Positions 36,740 through 46,407 of a DNA stretch of 64,000 nt are shown piece by piece; the stretch's first letter is position 1, and each line of letters opens with the position of its first letter. Position numbers and translations under genes: made by a program. The DNA comes from Roseobacter sp. CCS2 (lineage in GTDB: Bacteria > Pseudomonadota > Alphaproteobacteria > Rhodobacterales > Rhodobacteraceae): NCBI RefSeq assembly GCF_000169435.1, contig NZ_AAYB01000006.1, positions 62,001 to 126,000 of the forward strand. Direction: 5' to 3'. The notes below the pieces were generated by a model that was not told the origin of the DNA, ran no database searches, and was given only the letters and a program-made list of their open reading frames with translations.

Positions 36740-37129
36740 ATGCCCCGCCCCGACACACCAAACACCCTTGCCATCACCTTTCTCTATTACCGCGACCTGC
36801 CCACGGCGATGCGGTTTTATGAAGACGTGCTTGGCCTGCCTCTGGCCATTGATCAGGGCTGGTGCAAAATCTACGAAATCTGCCCCGGCGCGCATGTCGG
36901 CTTGGTTGATGAAACCCGCGGTATGAACAAATGGCAGCCGGTGAAAACGGTGCAGCTATGCATCCGCGTGCCGGATGTGGACGCGTGGTATTCCTACGCA
37001 AAGGAAGAAAACCTCGACGGTCTGTCAGAGCTTTTCATCAATGATGAAATCGGCATCCGCGCCTTTGTGTTCAACGATCCCGAAGGCTATCAGGTTGAAA
37101 TCCAAACAGCGACGCGGGTCGGCGCATGA
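36740..37129 (+). CDS. VOC-superfamily (glyoxalase/dioxygenase fold) protein
   Basis: A 129-residue single-domain protein of the vicinal oxygen chelate fold. The repeat pattern is seen in FLYYRDLPTAMRFYEDVLGLPL (about 14-35) and RAFVFNDPEGYQVEIQT (about 108-124), where the Glu could be a metal ligand. The usual first-strand histidine is missing (ITFLYY), so metal binding is uncertain. It sits 2 bp after the hydantoinase and its stop overlaps the racemase start by ATGA, so it belongs to this catabolic operon. The substrate is unknown. Confidence 0.82.
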   Translation: MPRPDTPNTLAITFLYYRDLPTAMRFYEDVLGLPLAIDQGWCKIYEICPGAHVGLVDETRGMNKWQPVKTVQLCIRVPDVDAWYSYAKEENLDGLSELFINDEIGIRAFVFNDPEGYQVEIQTATRVGA

Positions 37130-37809
37130 GTGGCGACACACTGATTGTTATCAACCCCAACTCCTCGCAGACCGTGACAGATGGGATCAAACTGGCCATC
37201 GACCCTTTGCGCAAATTCGGCACGCCCATCCGCTGTCTGACCCTGAAAGAGGGGCCACCGGGCATCGAAACCCAGCAACAAGGCGACATGACGATTGGCC
37301 CCATGCTGCGCCTTGCCGCCAGCCAAAAGGACGCGGCAGGTTACGTCATCGCATGCTTCGGCGATCCGGGGCTGCACGCACTGCGCGACCAAACGGCCTT
37401 GCCCGTCATCGGTATTCAGGAAGCCGCCGTGATGACCGCCCTCACACTTGGGCAGCGCTTTGGTGTGATTGCGATACGGCCCGCGTCGATCCCCCGCCAT
37501 TTACGCGCCTTTGGCGCTATGGGCGTATTGGACAGGCTCGCCGGTGACCGCGCATTGGGCCTTTCGGTGGCCGACCTCGCTGACGCGGACAAAAGCCTTG
37601 GTGCGATGATTGCCACTGGCAAACGCCTGCGCGACGAAGACGGGGCCAATGTGCTGATTATGGGATGCGCTGGGATGGCGCACTATCGCCGTGCGCTGGA
37701 GATTGAAACCGGACTACCCATTGTCGAACCCTGCCAAGCGGCCGTCGCGATGGCGCTTGGCCAGATTGCCCTGAACCTCAGCCATAAAGGAACCAATGAT
37801 GCTGGATGA
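37126..37809 (+). CDS. Aspartate/glutamate/hydantoin racemase family protein
   Basis: A 227-residue cofactor-independent racemase. Both catalytic cysteines of hydantoin racemases are visible: YVIACFGDPGLHAL (about 75-88) and LIMGCAGMAHYRR (about 177-189). The N-terminal INPNSSQTVTDGI is typical of the family. In hydantoin-using bacteria this enzyme interconverts D- and L-5-substituted hydantoins so that hydantoinase can use both. The adjacency to a hydantoinase-type gene supports such a role; allantoin racemase is an alternative. It overlaps the DHDPS-family gene by 14 bp. Confidence 0.88.
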   Translation: MSGDTLIVINPNSSQTVTDGIKLAIDPLRKFGTPIRCLTLKEGPPGIETQQQGDMTIGPMLRLAASQKDAAGYVIACFGDPGLHALRDQTALPVIGIQEAAVMTALTLGQRFGVIAIRPASIPRHLRAFGAMGVLDRLAGDRALGLSVADLADADKSLGAMIATGKRLRDEDGANVLIMGCAGMAHYRRALEIETGLPIVEPCQAAVAMALGQIALNLSHKGTNDAG

Positions 37810-38716
37810 AACCGCCAAAGGGGTCTTTACCATTGCAGTCACACCCTTCCTGCCCGATGAGTCTTTGGATTGGGACAGCGTCGATCGCATGGTTGATTTC
37901 TACATCGAGAAAGGCGCAACCGGCCTGACGATCCTTGGCATGATGGGTGAAGCTGGCAAATTGACAGCCGACGAATCCATCGCTGTGGTCAAACGTGTCA
38001 CAGCACGCAGCACAGTGCCGATTGTCGTGGGCGTTTCGGCCCCAGGATTTGCGGCGATGAAAACACTCAGCGATGCGGCGATGGACCTTGGTGCGGCAGG
38101 CGTCATGGTCGCGCCCCCCGGCAGCCTGAAAACAGACGATCAGATACTGACCTATTATCACAACACTGCCGAGGTGCTGGGCGATGCCCCTTTCGTGTTG
38201 CAGGACTTTCCACTGGTCACGAATGTGGTGATCCCGACCAAAGTAATCCTGCAAATCGTGGCAGACTGCCCGACCTGTGTGATGCTCAAACATGAAGACT
38301 GGCCCGGTCTGGAAAAGATCAGCACGTTGCGCGCCGCCTCTGACGCTGGGGCCCGGCGCATTTCGATCCTGTGCGGAAACGGTGGACTTTATCTGCTGGA
38401 AGAGATGCTGCGCGGTGCGGACGGGGCGATGACCGGCTTTGCCTACCCCGAAATGATGGCGCAGGTCGTGCGCGCCTACAATGGCAAAGATCTGGATCAC
38501 GCCCGCGACATCTTTGACGCCTATATGCCTATGGTGCGCTATGAGGCACAACCGGGGCTGGGGCTGGCGATCCGCAAATACACGCTGGCGCAACGCGGTG
38601 TCATTGCGCACGACAGCTTGCGCAAACCCGGCGCATCACTGAGTGCGGTAAGCAGATCAGAGGTTGATGCATTAGCACAGCGACAAATGGCGCGACTGAA
38701 AACACTCGGTCTATGA
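37796..38716 (+). CDS. Dihydrodipicolinate synthase-family aldolase/lyase (atypical)
   Basis: A 306-residue class I aldolase-type barrel. ATG 37796 follows AAAGGAACCA; ATG 37799 would also do. The Schiff-base lysine is in [12 protein letters not shown] (about 161-172). The tyrosine of true DapA (YNxP) is replaced: the aligned stretch is VLQDFPL. The TTGE motif is GMMGEAGKL. It is therefore not lysine-biosynthetic DapA but one of the many catabolic members acting on oxo-acids. Its place in the hydantoinase-racemase operon suggests it cleaves a downstream product; the substrate is unknown. Confidence 0.85.
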   Translation: MMLDETAKGVFTIAVTPFLPDESLDWDSVDRMVDFYIEKGATGLTILGMMGEAGKLTADESIAVVKRVTARSTVPIVVGVSAPGFAAMKTLSDAAMDLGAAGVMVAPPGSLKTDDQILTYYHNTAEVLGDAPFVLQDFPLVTNVVIPTKVILQIVADCPTCVMLKHEDWPGLEKISTLRAASDAGARRISILCGNGGLYLLEEMLRGADGAMTGFAYPEMMAQVVRAYNGKDLDHARDIFDAYMPMVRYEAQPGLGLAIRKYTLAQRGVIAHDSLRKPGASLSAVSRSEVDALAQRQMARLKTLGL

Positions 38717-38718
38717 AA

Positions 38719-38795
<77 letters not shown>

Positions 38796-38804
38796 TTAGA
38801 TGTG

Positions 38805-38833
38805 TCTATAGCTGTGCGCCCTGCCCCTCGCAA
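38805..38833 (-). promoter_or_regulatory. Promoter of the tRNA-Arg gene
   Basis: On the minus strand TTGCGA (38833-38828), a 17-bp spacer and TATAGA (38810-38805). The -10 box ends ten bases before the tRNA 5' end. Spacing and position fit a strong stable-RNA promoter. Confidence 0.6.
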
Positions 38834-38848
38834 CGGCAATGACGCATC

Positions 38849-40072
38849 TTAGGCAAAAAGATCATGGCATAGTTCAAGCGCATCAATCAGCACATCAACC
38901 TCGTCGGTGGTGTTATACACGCCAAAAGACGCGCGGCAGGTCGCCCCCACGCCCATGCTTTCCATCAATGGCATTGCGCAATGGGTGCCTGCGCGGACCG
39001 CGACGCCCTTTTTGTCCAACACGGTTGAGATATCATGCGCATGTGCAGCACCATCCAGCGTGAACGAAAAGATCGCGCCCTTTGTGGCCGACTGCCCCTG
39101 CACATTCAGCCAATTTAGCCCATCAAGCCGGTCGCGGGCATAATCGCGCAAACTCTGTTCGTGCAGAGCGATCTGATCCATGCCGATATCCATCATGTAT
39201 TCCAACGCCACACCCAGACCAATCGTCTGCACGATCCCCGGTGTGCCCGCCTCAAACTTCATCGGTGGATCATTCCATGTGACCGCATCGCGTGTCACAT
39301 CGCGGATCATGTCACCACCCCCCATGAACGGACGCATTTCAGCCATACGTTCTTTGGTGACATAAATAGCACCAGAGCCGGATGGCCCATAAAGCTTGTG
39401 TCCCGTAATCGCGTAAAAATCACAGCCGATATCCGCCACATCAACGGGCATATGCACGGCCGATTGGCTGCCATCGACCAAGACAGGCACGCCTTTCGCA
39501 TGGGCGCCTGCCGTAATTGCTTTGACGTCCACTACTGTGCCTAACACGTTGGACATATGAGTCACGCCCACCAGTTTGGTCTTTGGTCCAATCGCATCAA
39601 TCACCTTCTGGGGATCCAGATCGCCATTGGCATCCACATCAACCCATTTGATCACAACGCCCATGCGTTCGCGCAGAAAATGCCACGGAACGATATTGGC
39701 GTGGTGTTCCATAATCGACAGGACGATTTCATCGCCGGCTTGCATACGCGGCATGGCCCAGCCATAGGCCACCATATTGATGCCTTCGGTGGTGCCGGAA
39801 TTGATGATGATGTCATCTTCGGACGGCGCATTCAGAAAGCGCGCGATAATCCCGCGCACGCCTTCATAGCGTTCCGTGGACAGGTTGCTCAGGTAATGCA
39901 AACCGCGGTGCACATTGGCATATTCTTCGCCATAGCCACGCGTGACCGCATCAATCACCACCTGCGGTTTTTGGGCAGAGGCCCCATTGTCAAGGTAGAC
40001 CAGCGGCTTGCCGTTCACCTCGCGCGACAGGATCGGAAAATCACTACGGATTTTTGCAATATCAAGGCTCAT
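38849..40072 (-). CDS. sufS: Cysteine desulfurase SufS
   Basis: Pyridoxal-phosphate enzyme that takes sulfur from cysteine for iron-sulfur cluster assembly. The 407-residue group II desulfurase has the cofactor lysine in [13 protein letters not shown] (about 226-238) and the active cysteine in [15 protein letters not shown] (about 361-375). The start ATG at 40072 overlaps the stop of the YIP1-like gene. It is the last gene of the suf operon; no SufE or SufU follows it in the window, so the sulfur-transfer partner must be elsewhere. Confidence 0.96.
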   Translation of the reverse strand: MSLDIAKIRSDFPILSREVNGKPLVYLDNGASAQKPQVVIDAVTRGYGEEYANVHRGLHYLSNLSTERYEGVRGIIARFLNAPSEDDIIINSGTTEGINMVAYGWAMPRMQAGDEIVLSIMEHHANIVPWHFLRERMGVVIKWVDVDANGDLDPQKVIDAIGPKTKLVGVTHMSNVLGTVVDVKAITAGAHAKGVPVLVDGSQSAVHMPVDVADIGCDFYAITGHKLYGPSGSGAIYVTKERMAEMRPFMGGGDMIRDVTRDAVTWNDPPMKFEAGTPGIVQTIGLGVALEYMMDIGMDQIALHEQSLRDYARDRLDGLNWLNVQGQSATKGAIFSFTLDGAAHAHDISTVLDKKGVAVRAGTHCAMPLMESMGVGATCRASFGVYNTTDEVDVLIDALELCHDLFA

Positions 40073-40665
40073 GCGACACCCCCTGCTGGGCCAATGCCCA
40101 AGATAGCCAATGCGATGCCCGCCAAAAGGGCTGTGCCGATCAATGCCAGAAAGACCGCGACAAGCGCCTTTCCAAGATTATTAAAGGCATGCAGCACATT
40201 GATAAAATTCATGAAACACCAGATCAAAGCGCCCAATGACAACAACCCAAAGATCGATGCAATCGCAGGGCTGATCAGAACAAGCACGACCTGAACCGCC
40301 TCAAGTGTCAGGCTGATAGATTGGAACCAGACAATGATGGTAAGCGAGCCATGCAAAGTGCCTGCCCCACCCATGATTTGGCCTGCGTAGAAAATGCCGA
40401 ACACAAACATCACCAGAAAGATGCTGATGATCGCAACAAACCCGAAGGGCGACACGGCAAAAGCTTCTTCCTGAAAGGCCACCGGCGCAGGCGAGATCAT
40501 TTGCAACAGCACCACAAGGATCACGTTGAGCACAGCAACAAGCGCCAAACCCGTCCATAACGCATCCCGTGGAACGTTCATTTCGATGACTTTGCGCGCG
40601 CTGTCAGACGGCTCCATGATGCTGATCCAGACGGCCCGCATCCATGTTTGAAAATCTAGTGTCAT
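40069..40665 (-). CDS. YIP1-family membrane protein 1
   Basis: A 198-residue protein with about five membrane helices and a short cytoplasmic N-terminus (MTLDFQTWMRAVW). It resembles the bacterial YIP1 family, whose role is unknown. It sits between the paralogous 167-residue gene and sufS, overlapping both by four bases, so it is translated as part of the suf operon. The link to iron-sulfur assembly is by location only; such membrane genes recur in rhodobacterial suf operons as far as I recall. Confidence 0.8.
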   Translation of the reverse strand: MTLDFQTWMRAVWISIMEPSDSARKVIEMNVPRDALWTGLALVAVLNVILVVLLQMISPAPVAFQEEAFAVSPFGFVAIISIFLVMFVFGIFYAGQIMGGAGTLHGSLTIIVWFQSISLTLEAVQVVLVLISPAIASIFGLLSLGALIWCFMNFINVLHAFNNLGKALVAVFLALIGTALLAGIALAILGIGPAGGVA

Positions 40666-41165
40666 GCTTTGCTTTCAGCTTCGCGCAAGGTTTGAACCCA
40701 TATGATAAGAAACACAACCGCACCAATCACACCAACAAGTGCGGCCTGACTGCCCGGCCCGATCAACCCACGCACCAGCCCGTAAAACAAGAAAAGCGGC
40801 GACGTCGCCAGCAACGTCCAAAACAATGCAAGACGTGCGCCGAACCAGCTGCCTTTGCCGCCAAAAACCTTTGCAATCAGGTGCGACAGGGCCGCGACGC
40901 CGTACATGAACAGCGGCAGAATAATAACCGCGCTGAAGAACGTATAGGTCATCATCCCCTCAAAGTTCATTTCTGGTGGCCATGGCGATGGCTCGTATCC
41001 ATCGGCCACACGCCGCAGGCGCGGCCATTGCGCCACGAAGATCAGAAAACAACTGACCATAAGGTACATGATCGCACGGTCTTCACGCCGACCCTGCCCC
41101 AGCAAATCGCGCATCACGGCACGCGGCCTGCGCCAGGTCCGTACTATGTCGTTTGTGACAGGCAT
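40662..41165 (-). CDS. YIP1-family membrane protein 2
   Basis: A 167-residue protein with about four membrane helices (roughly 33-50, 75-100, 110-130 and 140-158) and a basic N-terminus (VRTWRRPRAVMRDLLGQGRREDR). The pattern resembles its neighbour at 40069-40665 and the YIP1 family. The start overlaps the sufD stop as TAATG, and the stop overlaps the next start as ATGA, so it is embedded in the suf operon. Function unknown. Confidence 0.78.
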   Translation of the reverse strand: MPVTNDIVRTWRRPRAVMRDLLGQGRREDRAIMYLMVSCFLIFVAQWPRLRRVADGYEPSPWPPEMNFEGMMTYTFFSAVIILPLFMYGVAALSHLIAKVFGGKGSWFGARLALFWTLLATSPLFLFYGLVRGLIGPGSQAALVGVIGAVVFLIIWVQTLREAESKA

Positions 41166-42454
41166 TAGCTGTGCCGTGACAGCCAGCCTTCCAGCCGGTC
41201 CCGCAGTTCTTCTGACAATCCTTCGTCTTCAATCTCGTCCAAAGCCTCGGCCAGGAACGACAAGGTCAGCAAATTGCGGGCGTCGTCATGCGACACACCG
41301 CGAGAGCGCAGATAAAACAAAGCAGTTTCATCAATCGCACCAGAGGTCGAGCCATGTGAACAGGCCACGTCATCGGCGTAGATTTCCAGCTCTGGCTTGG
41401 CAAGAAAGACACTGTCGTCATCCAGCAAAAGCGATTGGCTGATCTGATAGCCATCGGTTTTTTGCGCGCCGGCCTTGACCAAAATCTTACCTTGGAACAC
41501 GCCTGTCGCCCCGTTGCGCAACACCTTTTTGAACACCTGACGGCTTTCGCCGTTCAACGCGTCATGGGTGATGAATACCGTATCGTCGTGATGAAAATCA
41601 GTGCCGTCGCCGACGCAAACGCCAGCCACATGCGCCACCGCATCATCGCCAACAATTTCCAAGACGCATTCATTACGTGTCAGCACACCGTTGAATGTCA
41701 GCGTAAAGGATTTGAACGTTGAATTGGCCGCAATTCTTGCAAAACAATGCGTTACAGCCCGGCGTTCATGATCGCGCCCTTGGGCACGGATATGGTGAAA
41801 GGTGCCGCCTTCGGCCACGTCAACCTCAAGCAGTTTTGAAAAACGCGCCGCAGCCGGGCCCGTTTCCAACAGCGTGACCTCGGCGCCCGCTTCAACCTTG
41901 ACCATGTTGTGCAAAATCGCGTCGGACGACACGTTTTTATGCAGGTAGATAAAGTTGATCGGCTTGGTGGCCTTGCCTGTCACACGGATCACCACGCCAT
42001 CAGTTGCAAGCGCTGTATTCAACGCCGCTAAGGGGCGGTCCACCGGCGTCTGCCCGCGGGATTCCAAAACGCCATAAAGGTCTTTGGCCCAATGAATATC
42101 GGTGGTCATTGCATCCGCAAGGCGGTCAATCTCAACCCCTTCCGCGCTTAGATCGTCCGAAGCTTCGGAATCAAAAACACCGTCGACAAAGACAATTTTC
42201 ACTCGGTCAACGGCATCGAAAAGCGGGCCTTCGTCATTGCGAAAAAGGGCGGCTTCTGGCGCAGCCAGCGTCGTCAAAGACGTTGGATCGGTATATTTCC
42301 AATACTCATCACGCTTTGTCGGCAGGCCCATCTGGCGCACACGCGCCATCGCATCTGCCCGCGCCGCATTACCCCAAGCAGCGCCGTCCTGCGGCACCTC
42401 CACATCGGCCAATCGCGCCTCTGTGGTCTCTATTTTCAGCTTCGCCAACGCCAT
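41165..42454 (-). CDS. sufD: Fe-S cluster assembly protein SufD
   Basis: Scaffold subunit of the SufBC2D complex, 429 residues. The SufB/SufD core is a right-handed beta-helix; diagnostic C-terminal segments are DDVACSHGSTSGAIDETALFYLRSRGV (about 362-388) with the His important for the scaffold, and the closing EGLSEELRDRLEGWLSRH. The N-terminal helical part includes LPTKRDEYWKYTDP (about 44-57), typical of SufD. The ATG overlaps the stop of sufC as TGATG. Confidence 0.95.
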   Translation of the reverse strand: MALAKLKIETTEARLADVEVPQDGAAWGNAARADAMARVRQMGLPTKRDEYWKYTDPTSLTTLAAPEAALFRNDEGPLFDAVDRVKIVFVDGVFDSEASDDLSAEGVEIDRLADAMTTDIHWAKDLYGVLESRGQTPVDRPLAALNTALATDGVVIRVTGKATKPINFIYLHKNVSSDAILHNMVKVEAGAEVTLLETGPAAARFSKLLEVDVAEGGTFHHIRAQGRDHERRAVTHCFARIAANSTFKSFTLTFNGVLTRNECVLEIVGDDAVAHVAGVCVGDGTDFHHDDTVFITHDALNGESRQVFKKVLRNGATGVFQGKILVKAGAQKTDGYQISQSLLLDDDSVFLAKPELEIYADDVACSHGSTSGAIDETALFYLRSRGVSHDDARNLLTLSFLAEALDEIEDEGLSEELRDRLEGWLSRHS

Positions 42455-43209
42455 CAGGCCACCTCTGCCAAAATATCGGCATAGCCATTGTTTTCAACTT
42501 CAAGCGCCAGTTCCGGGCCGCCGGATTTCACGATGCGACCATCGGCCATGATATGCACGACATCAGGCTTAATATGGTCCAGCAGGCGCTGATAGTGTGT
42601 GATCACAAGGAAAGATCGGCCTTCAGAACGCAGGGCATTCACGCCTTCGGACACCAGTTTCATGGCGTCAACGTCCAGCCCGGAGTCCGTTTCATCCAAG
42701 ATGCACATCTTTGGCTCTAGCATGGCCATCTGCAGGATTTCATTGCGCTTTTTCTCACCACCAGAGAAACCCACATTCACGGGGCGTTTCAGCATATCCG
42801 CATCAATTTTAAGGCTCTTTGCTTTGGCGCGAACTTCTTTCAGGAAATCAGCCGCGCTCATCTCATCTTCGCCACGCTCTTTGCGCTGCGCATTCACAGC
42901 CGTCCGCAGGAACGTCATGTTGCCCACGCCGGGGATTTCAACAGGATATTGGAATGCAAGGAAAAGACCCGCTGCCGCGCGCTCTTCGGGTTCCATACCC
43001 AGCAGGTCTTCACCCTCCAAGGCTGCAGAACCGCCCGTCACTTCATAGCCGTCCTTGCCAGACAGCACATAAGACAGCGTCGACTTGCCAGATCCATTCG
43101 GCCCCATGATTGCATGCACCGTACCGGGTTCGATTTTCAGATCGACACCCTTGAGGATCTGCTTGTCTTCTTCTTCCAGTTTGACCTCAAGGCCTTTGAT
43201 GTTCAGCAT
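42454..43209 (-). CDS. sufC: Fe-S assembly ATPase SufC
   Basis: ABC-type ATPase that drives the SufBC2D scaffold. ATG 43209 (MLNIKGLEV) follows AAGGAG six bases ahead; the open frame reaches 43242. The 251-residue protein has Walker A GPNGSGKST (about 36-44), signature FSGGEKKRNEI (about 149-159) and Walker B CILDETDSGLDVDA. It is followed directly by sufD and preceded, across two extra genes, by sufB. Confidence 0.96.
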   Translation of the reverse strand: MLNIKGLEVKLEEEDKQILKGVDLKIEPGTVHAIMGPNGSGKSTLSYVLSGKDGYEVTGGSAALEGEDLLGMEPEERAAAGLFLAFQYPVEIPGVGNMTFLRTAVNAQRKERGEDEMSAADFLKEVRAKAKSLKIDADMLKRPVNVGFSGGEKKRNEILQMAMLEPKMCILDETDSGLDVDAMKLVSEGVNALRSEGRSFLVITHYQRLLDHIKPDVVHIMADGRIVKSGGPELALEVENNGYADILAEVA

Positions 43210-43295
43210 GTCATGCTCCTTATATTTCTGCGGGCGGTACAACCGCGATGTTGTTTCAGGCGTCCGTCAAAAAGATCAGCCACCGGTCTTATTCC

Positions 43296-44192
43296 TTATT
43301 GGCCTGGCGGACCAGCAATGGTGTGCACATGCCGCAACGCCACCAAAAGGCGTTGCTTTGCAGCTTCTGCAATGTCCTCCAGGTCACTGTCCTGCAGGTG
43401 CGAAAATGATTTGGTACTACGTTTGATGAACCCATTTCCTTTGGCCATACGTGCCGCCAGCTTGGTCTTGAACACCTCTTTTTGCAGCACAGGATGAAAG
43501 ACGCTGTCGCGAAGGTCAGGATCATTTTTGATGGCGTGGATCAAGATATTCGGATCGGTTTCAACCGAACCGTTGACAAACCATGCGGGGGCAAGCGGAA
43601 CCAAATCACCAATCGTCAATTCCGGGTCAGCATGCGCATAAGTAAAAGTAAACAGCTCATCATTCGGAACATTGAACGCCCGCAGTTTTTGCTTTGATGT
43701 CTCTTGGCGCAGTGCAAACAACCGATCAAGGGCACGGCCCGAAAACCGCGTCAAGGCAAAGATCGCGCGATGCGGCTCAAGCGGTTTTAGGGCTTGGGTG
43801 AAACGGTGCAAAGGCTGGTTAAACGGCGACGGACTAACGCCAAGTATATCACAATGATCCGCTTCGGCTGCCCTAAACAGCGATGTCGGATCACCGGTAA
43901 ACACGACATCCGGTTCGATCAGCCAATAGTTATCATATTTCGGAAAGGCCTGCCGCAGCGCATAGTAAAAATAATCGCCACACCGCCAACCCCAGTCCGG
44001 CGTAATCCGCAGGCCTTGCGCCTGCACCCAGTCGTCGTTGATGTCGATAATCGGCACATCAAGGTTCAACGCGTCGGTACGGTTGTGGAAAACAACAGCA
44101 ACATCATCGCCAAAGACATGCTTCAGGCGCTCTAGCAGATCAATCTCTGCTTGCGTCCACATATTCGTGCGGATGGCGGCCATCACTTTCAT
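43296..44192 (-). CDS. Protein of unknown function in the suf operon, glycosyltransferase-like
   Basis: A 298-residue soluble protein with a GGAGG ribosome-binding site just before ATG 44192. The N-terminal half has the look of a GT-A fold: MKVMAAIRTNMWTQAEIDLL, then DVAVVFHNRTDA, and NYWLIEPDVVFTGDP (about 88-102), where a DxD-like acidic motif would normally bind a nucleotide sugar. I cannot place it in a named family. It lies between the small membrane protein and sufC, same strand. Whether it works with the suf proteins is unknown. Confidence 0.7.
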   Translation of the reverse strand: MKVMAAIRTNMWTQAEIDLLERLKHVFGDDVAVVFHNRTDALNLDVPIIDINDDWVQAQGLRITPDWGWRCGDYFYYALRQAFPKYDNYWLIEPDVVFTGDPTSLFRAAEADHCDILGVSPSPFNQPLHRFTQALKPLEPHRAIFALTRFSGRALDRLFALRQETSKQKLRAFNVPNDELFTFTYAHADPELTIGDLVPLAPAWFVNGSVETDPNILIHAIKNDPDLRDSVFHPVLQKEVFKTKLAARMAKGNGFIKRSTKSFSHLQDSDLEDIAEAAKQRLLVALRHVHTIAGPPGQ

Positions 44193-44238
44193 GAGGCACC
44201 TCCACCGTCACAAACGGCTGCATCAGTGCTGGATTGCC

Positions 44239-44751
44239 CTAAAGGGTAAGTACGGCCGCACCCCAAACCAGGCTTAATTCTTCGGTCTGCTGCAAAACCT
44301 GCTGCACATGCGCGTCGGTGTAGATATACGCCATCTGCTCTGGCCACCGCCAGATCAGGTTGTGCCCGGCCACCATCATCGCACCGATACCCGCCAACTG
44401 GCCGATCCGATCGAAGATATGACGCTTGCGCAGCAATGTTGACAACAAAAGCATGGCCCAAAATGCCACAAAAAGCTCCAGCGCCAGCATGACGTCGCTG
44501 TCGAGGCTGAGGCCAAAGAACCGGATCCGTACCACCTGCGCGAACATCAGCGCCACGGCGCCGATGACCATAGCGACAATAAATTTGCCCAGATACGAAT
44601 CCTCGTCGTGTTGCACCTTTTTCTTGATCTGGTCGCGCGGCACGCGTTTGGGGATATGCATCCCCAAGTCGGGATCGTAATACGACTTGTTGCGTGGGTT
44701 CTTGATCCGCTTTACCCGCGCGTTGAAGTCGTTGATATCCTGCTTCACCAT
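44239..44751 (-). CDS. Membrane protein of unknown function in the suf operon
   Basis: A protein of about 170 residues with a basic cytoplasmic N-terminus (VKQDINDFNARVKRIKNPRN..., about 1-55) and three helices (about 56-78, 85-103 and 112-130). The start is uncertain: ATG 44751 is preferred because the conserved-looking part begins there; ATG at 44757 or 44772, or TTG 44787, would add 2-12 residues. It sits 46 bp before the glycosyltransferase-like gene and 120 bp after sufB. No domain recognised. Confidence 0.7.
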   Translation of the reverse strand: MVKQDINDFNARVKRIKNPRNKSYYDPDLGMHIPKRVPRDQIKKKVQHDEDSYLGKFIVAMVIGAVALMFAQVVRIRFFGLSLDSDVMLALELFVAFWAMLLLSTLLRKRHIFDRIGQLAGIGAMMVAGHNLIWRWPEQMAYIYTDAHVQQVLQQTEELSLVWGAAVLTL

Positions 44752-44871
44752 GCCCATGCGCCACGATCCCATGAATTGCTTGTTCAATGCTTAATGGCAT
44801 CGAACTAGGGCAAGAAATGGGCCGCGCCGTGACGGTGACGCGACAAATATCGTGGTTAACGTGTGGCATCA

Positions 44872-46395
44872 CTAGCCGACAGAGCCTTCCAGCGAAATCG
44901 CGACCAGCGCCTGCGCTTCCATCGCAAATTCCATCGGCAGCGCTTGCAGCACTTCCTTACAGAACCCGTTCACGACCAAGGCGACGGCCTCTTCCTCGTC
45001 CATCCCGCGCGAGCGGCAATAGAACAGCTGATCGTCATCGACCTTAGATGTTGTCGCCTCATGTTCCACCCGGGACGAATTGTTCTTGACCTCGATGTAA
45101 GGCACCGTGTGCGCCCCGCATTTGTCGCCAATCAGCAGGCTGTCGCATTGGGTATAATTGCGCGACGCCTGCGCCTTGGGGTGCATCGACACCAAACCTC
45201 GATAGGTATTCTGCGCCTTACCCGCGCTGATGCCCTTGGACACAATCCGCGATTTCGTATTCTTGCCCAGATGCACCATCTTTGTGCCGGTATCGGCCTG
45301 CTGCATATTGTTGGCGATCGCGATGGAATAAAACTCGCCTTGGCTGTCGTCGCCGCGCAAAATGCAGCTTGGATACTTCCAAGTCACAGCTGACCCCGTT
45401 TCCACCTGCGTCCACATCACCTTGGACCGGTCACCGCGGCAATCTGCGCGTTTGGTCACAAAGTTATAGATACCGCCATTGCCATCCTCATCACCGGGAT
45501 ACCAGTTCTGGACGGTGGAATATTTCACCTCGGCATCTTCCTCGATGATAATTTCAACCACAGCCGCGTGCAGCTGGGCTGTATCACGCTTGGGCGCAGT
45601 ACAGCCTTCAAGATAGGACACATATGACCCCTTATCGGCGATGATCAGCGTCCGCTCAAACTGGCCGGTGTTTTCGGCATTGATGCGGAAATAGGTGGAC
45701 AACTCCATCGGGCAGCGCACACCCGGCGGAATGTAGACAAAGGACCCATCGGAAAAGACAGCCGAGTTCAACGTGGCATAAAAGTTGTCAGACGGCGGCA
45801 CGACGGTGCCCAGATACTTCTTCACCAGCTCAGGGTGGTTCTCAATCGCCTCGGAGATCGAGCAAAAGATTACACCCGCTTTCTTCAGTTCAGCCTGAAA
45901 GGTCGTGCCCACAGACACACTATCAAACACCGCATCCACAGCGACCTTGCGGCCCTCGGCAGGCGCATCCTCGGCACCTTCAACACCCGCCAAAATCATC
46001 TGCTCTTTCAGTGGGATGCCCAGTTTTTCGTAGGTGGCGAGCAATTTCGGATCGACCTCATCCAAGGACTTCGGCTTTTCTTCCATGCTCTTGGGACGCG
46101 CATAGTAATAGATGTCCTGAAAGTCGATGTCAGGATAATTGACCATCGCCCATGTGGGTTCTTCGATTTTTTCCCAGCGTTCAAAGGCCGATAAACGCCA
46201 TTCGGTCATCCACTCTGGTTCTTTATTCTTGGATGAAATCAGACGCACGATATCGGGGTTCACGCCCTTAGGCGCATACTCCATCTCGATCTCGGTTTCC
46301 CAGCCGTATTTATAATTGCCAGAGAGTTCCTTGACCGCATCCACGGTGTCCTGATCAACGCCTTCTTTGACCTCAACGGTATCCAAAGCTGTCAT
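44872..46395 (-). CDS. sufB: Fe-S cluster assembly protein SufB
   Basis: Main scaffold of the Suf system, 507 residues. ATG 46395 follows AGAGGATGACAAG. SufB hallmarks are visible: [20 protein letters not shown] (about 54-73), [41 protein letters not shown] (about 196-237), [11 protein letters not shown] (about 260) and the C-terminal [22 protein letters not shown]. The cysteine in LEGCTAP is one expected sulfur acceptor. It lies directly after the group I desulfurase (12-bp gap). Confidence 0.97.
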   Translation of the reverse strand: MTALDTVEVKEGVDQDTVDAVKELSGNYKYGWETEIEMEYAPKGVNPDIVRLISSKNKEPEWMTEWRLSAFERWEKIEEPTWAMVNYPDIDFQDIYYYARPKSMEEKPKSLDEVDPKLLATYEKLGIPLKEQMILAGVEGAEDAPAEGRKVAVDAVFDSVSVGTTFQAELKKAGVIFCSISEAIENHPELVKKYLGTVVPPSDNFYATLNSAVFSDGSFVYIPPGVRCPMELSTYFRINAENTGQFERTLIIADKGSYVSYLEGCTAPKRDTAQLHAAVVEIIIEEDAEVKYSTVQNWYPGDEDGNGGIYNFVTKRADCRGDRSKVMWTQVETGSAVTWKYPSCILRGDDSQGEFYSIAIANNMQQADTGTKMVHLGKNTKSRIVSKGISAGKAQNTYRGLVSMHPKAQASRNYTQCDSLLIGDKCGAHTVPYIEVKNNSSRVEHEATTSKVDDDQLFYCRSRGMDEEEAVALVVNGFCKEVLQALPMEFAMEAQALVAISLEGSVG

Positions 46396-46407
46396 CTTGT
46401 CATCCTC

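Noticed and set aside
37796-38716. dapA (lysine biosynthesis)
   Set aside because: The YNxP tyrosine and the TT of the TTGE motif are missing and the neighbours are catabolic, so it is not the lysine enzyme.
42004-42720. Open reading frame of 238 codons on the plus strand
   Set aside because: Antisense to sufD and sufC across their junction; Pro/Ser/Arg-rich, no ribosome-binding site, no domain.
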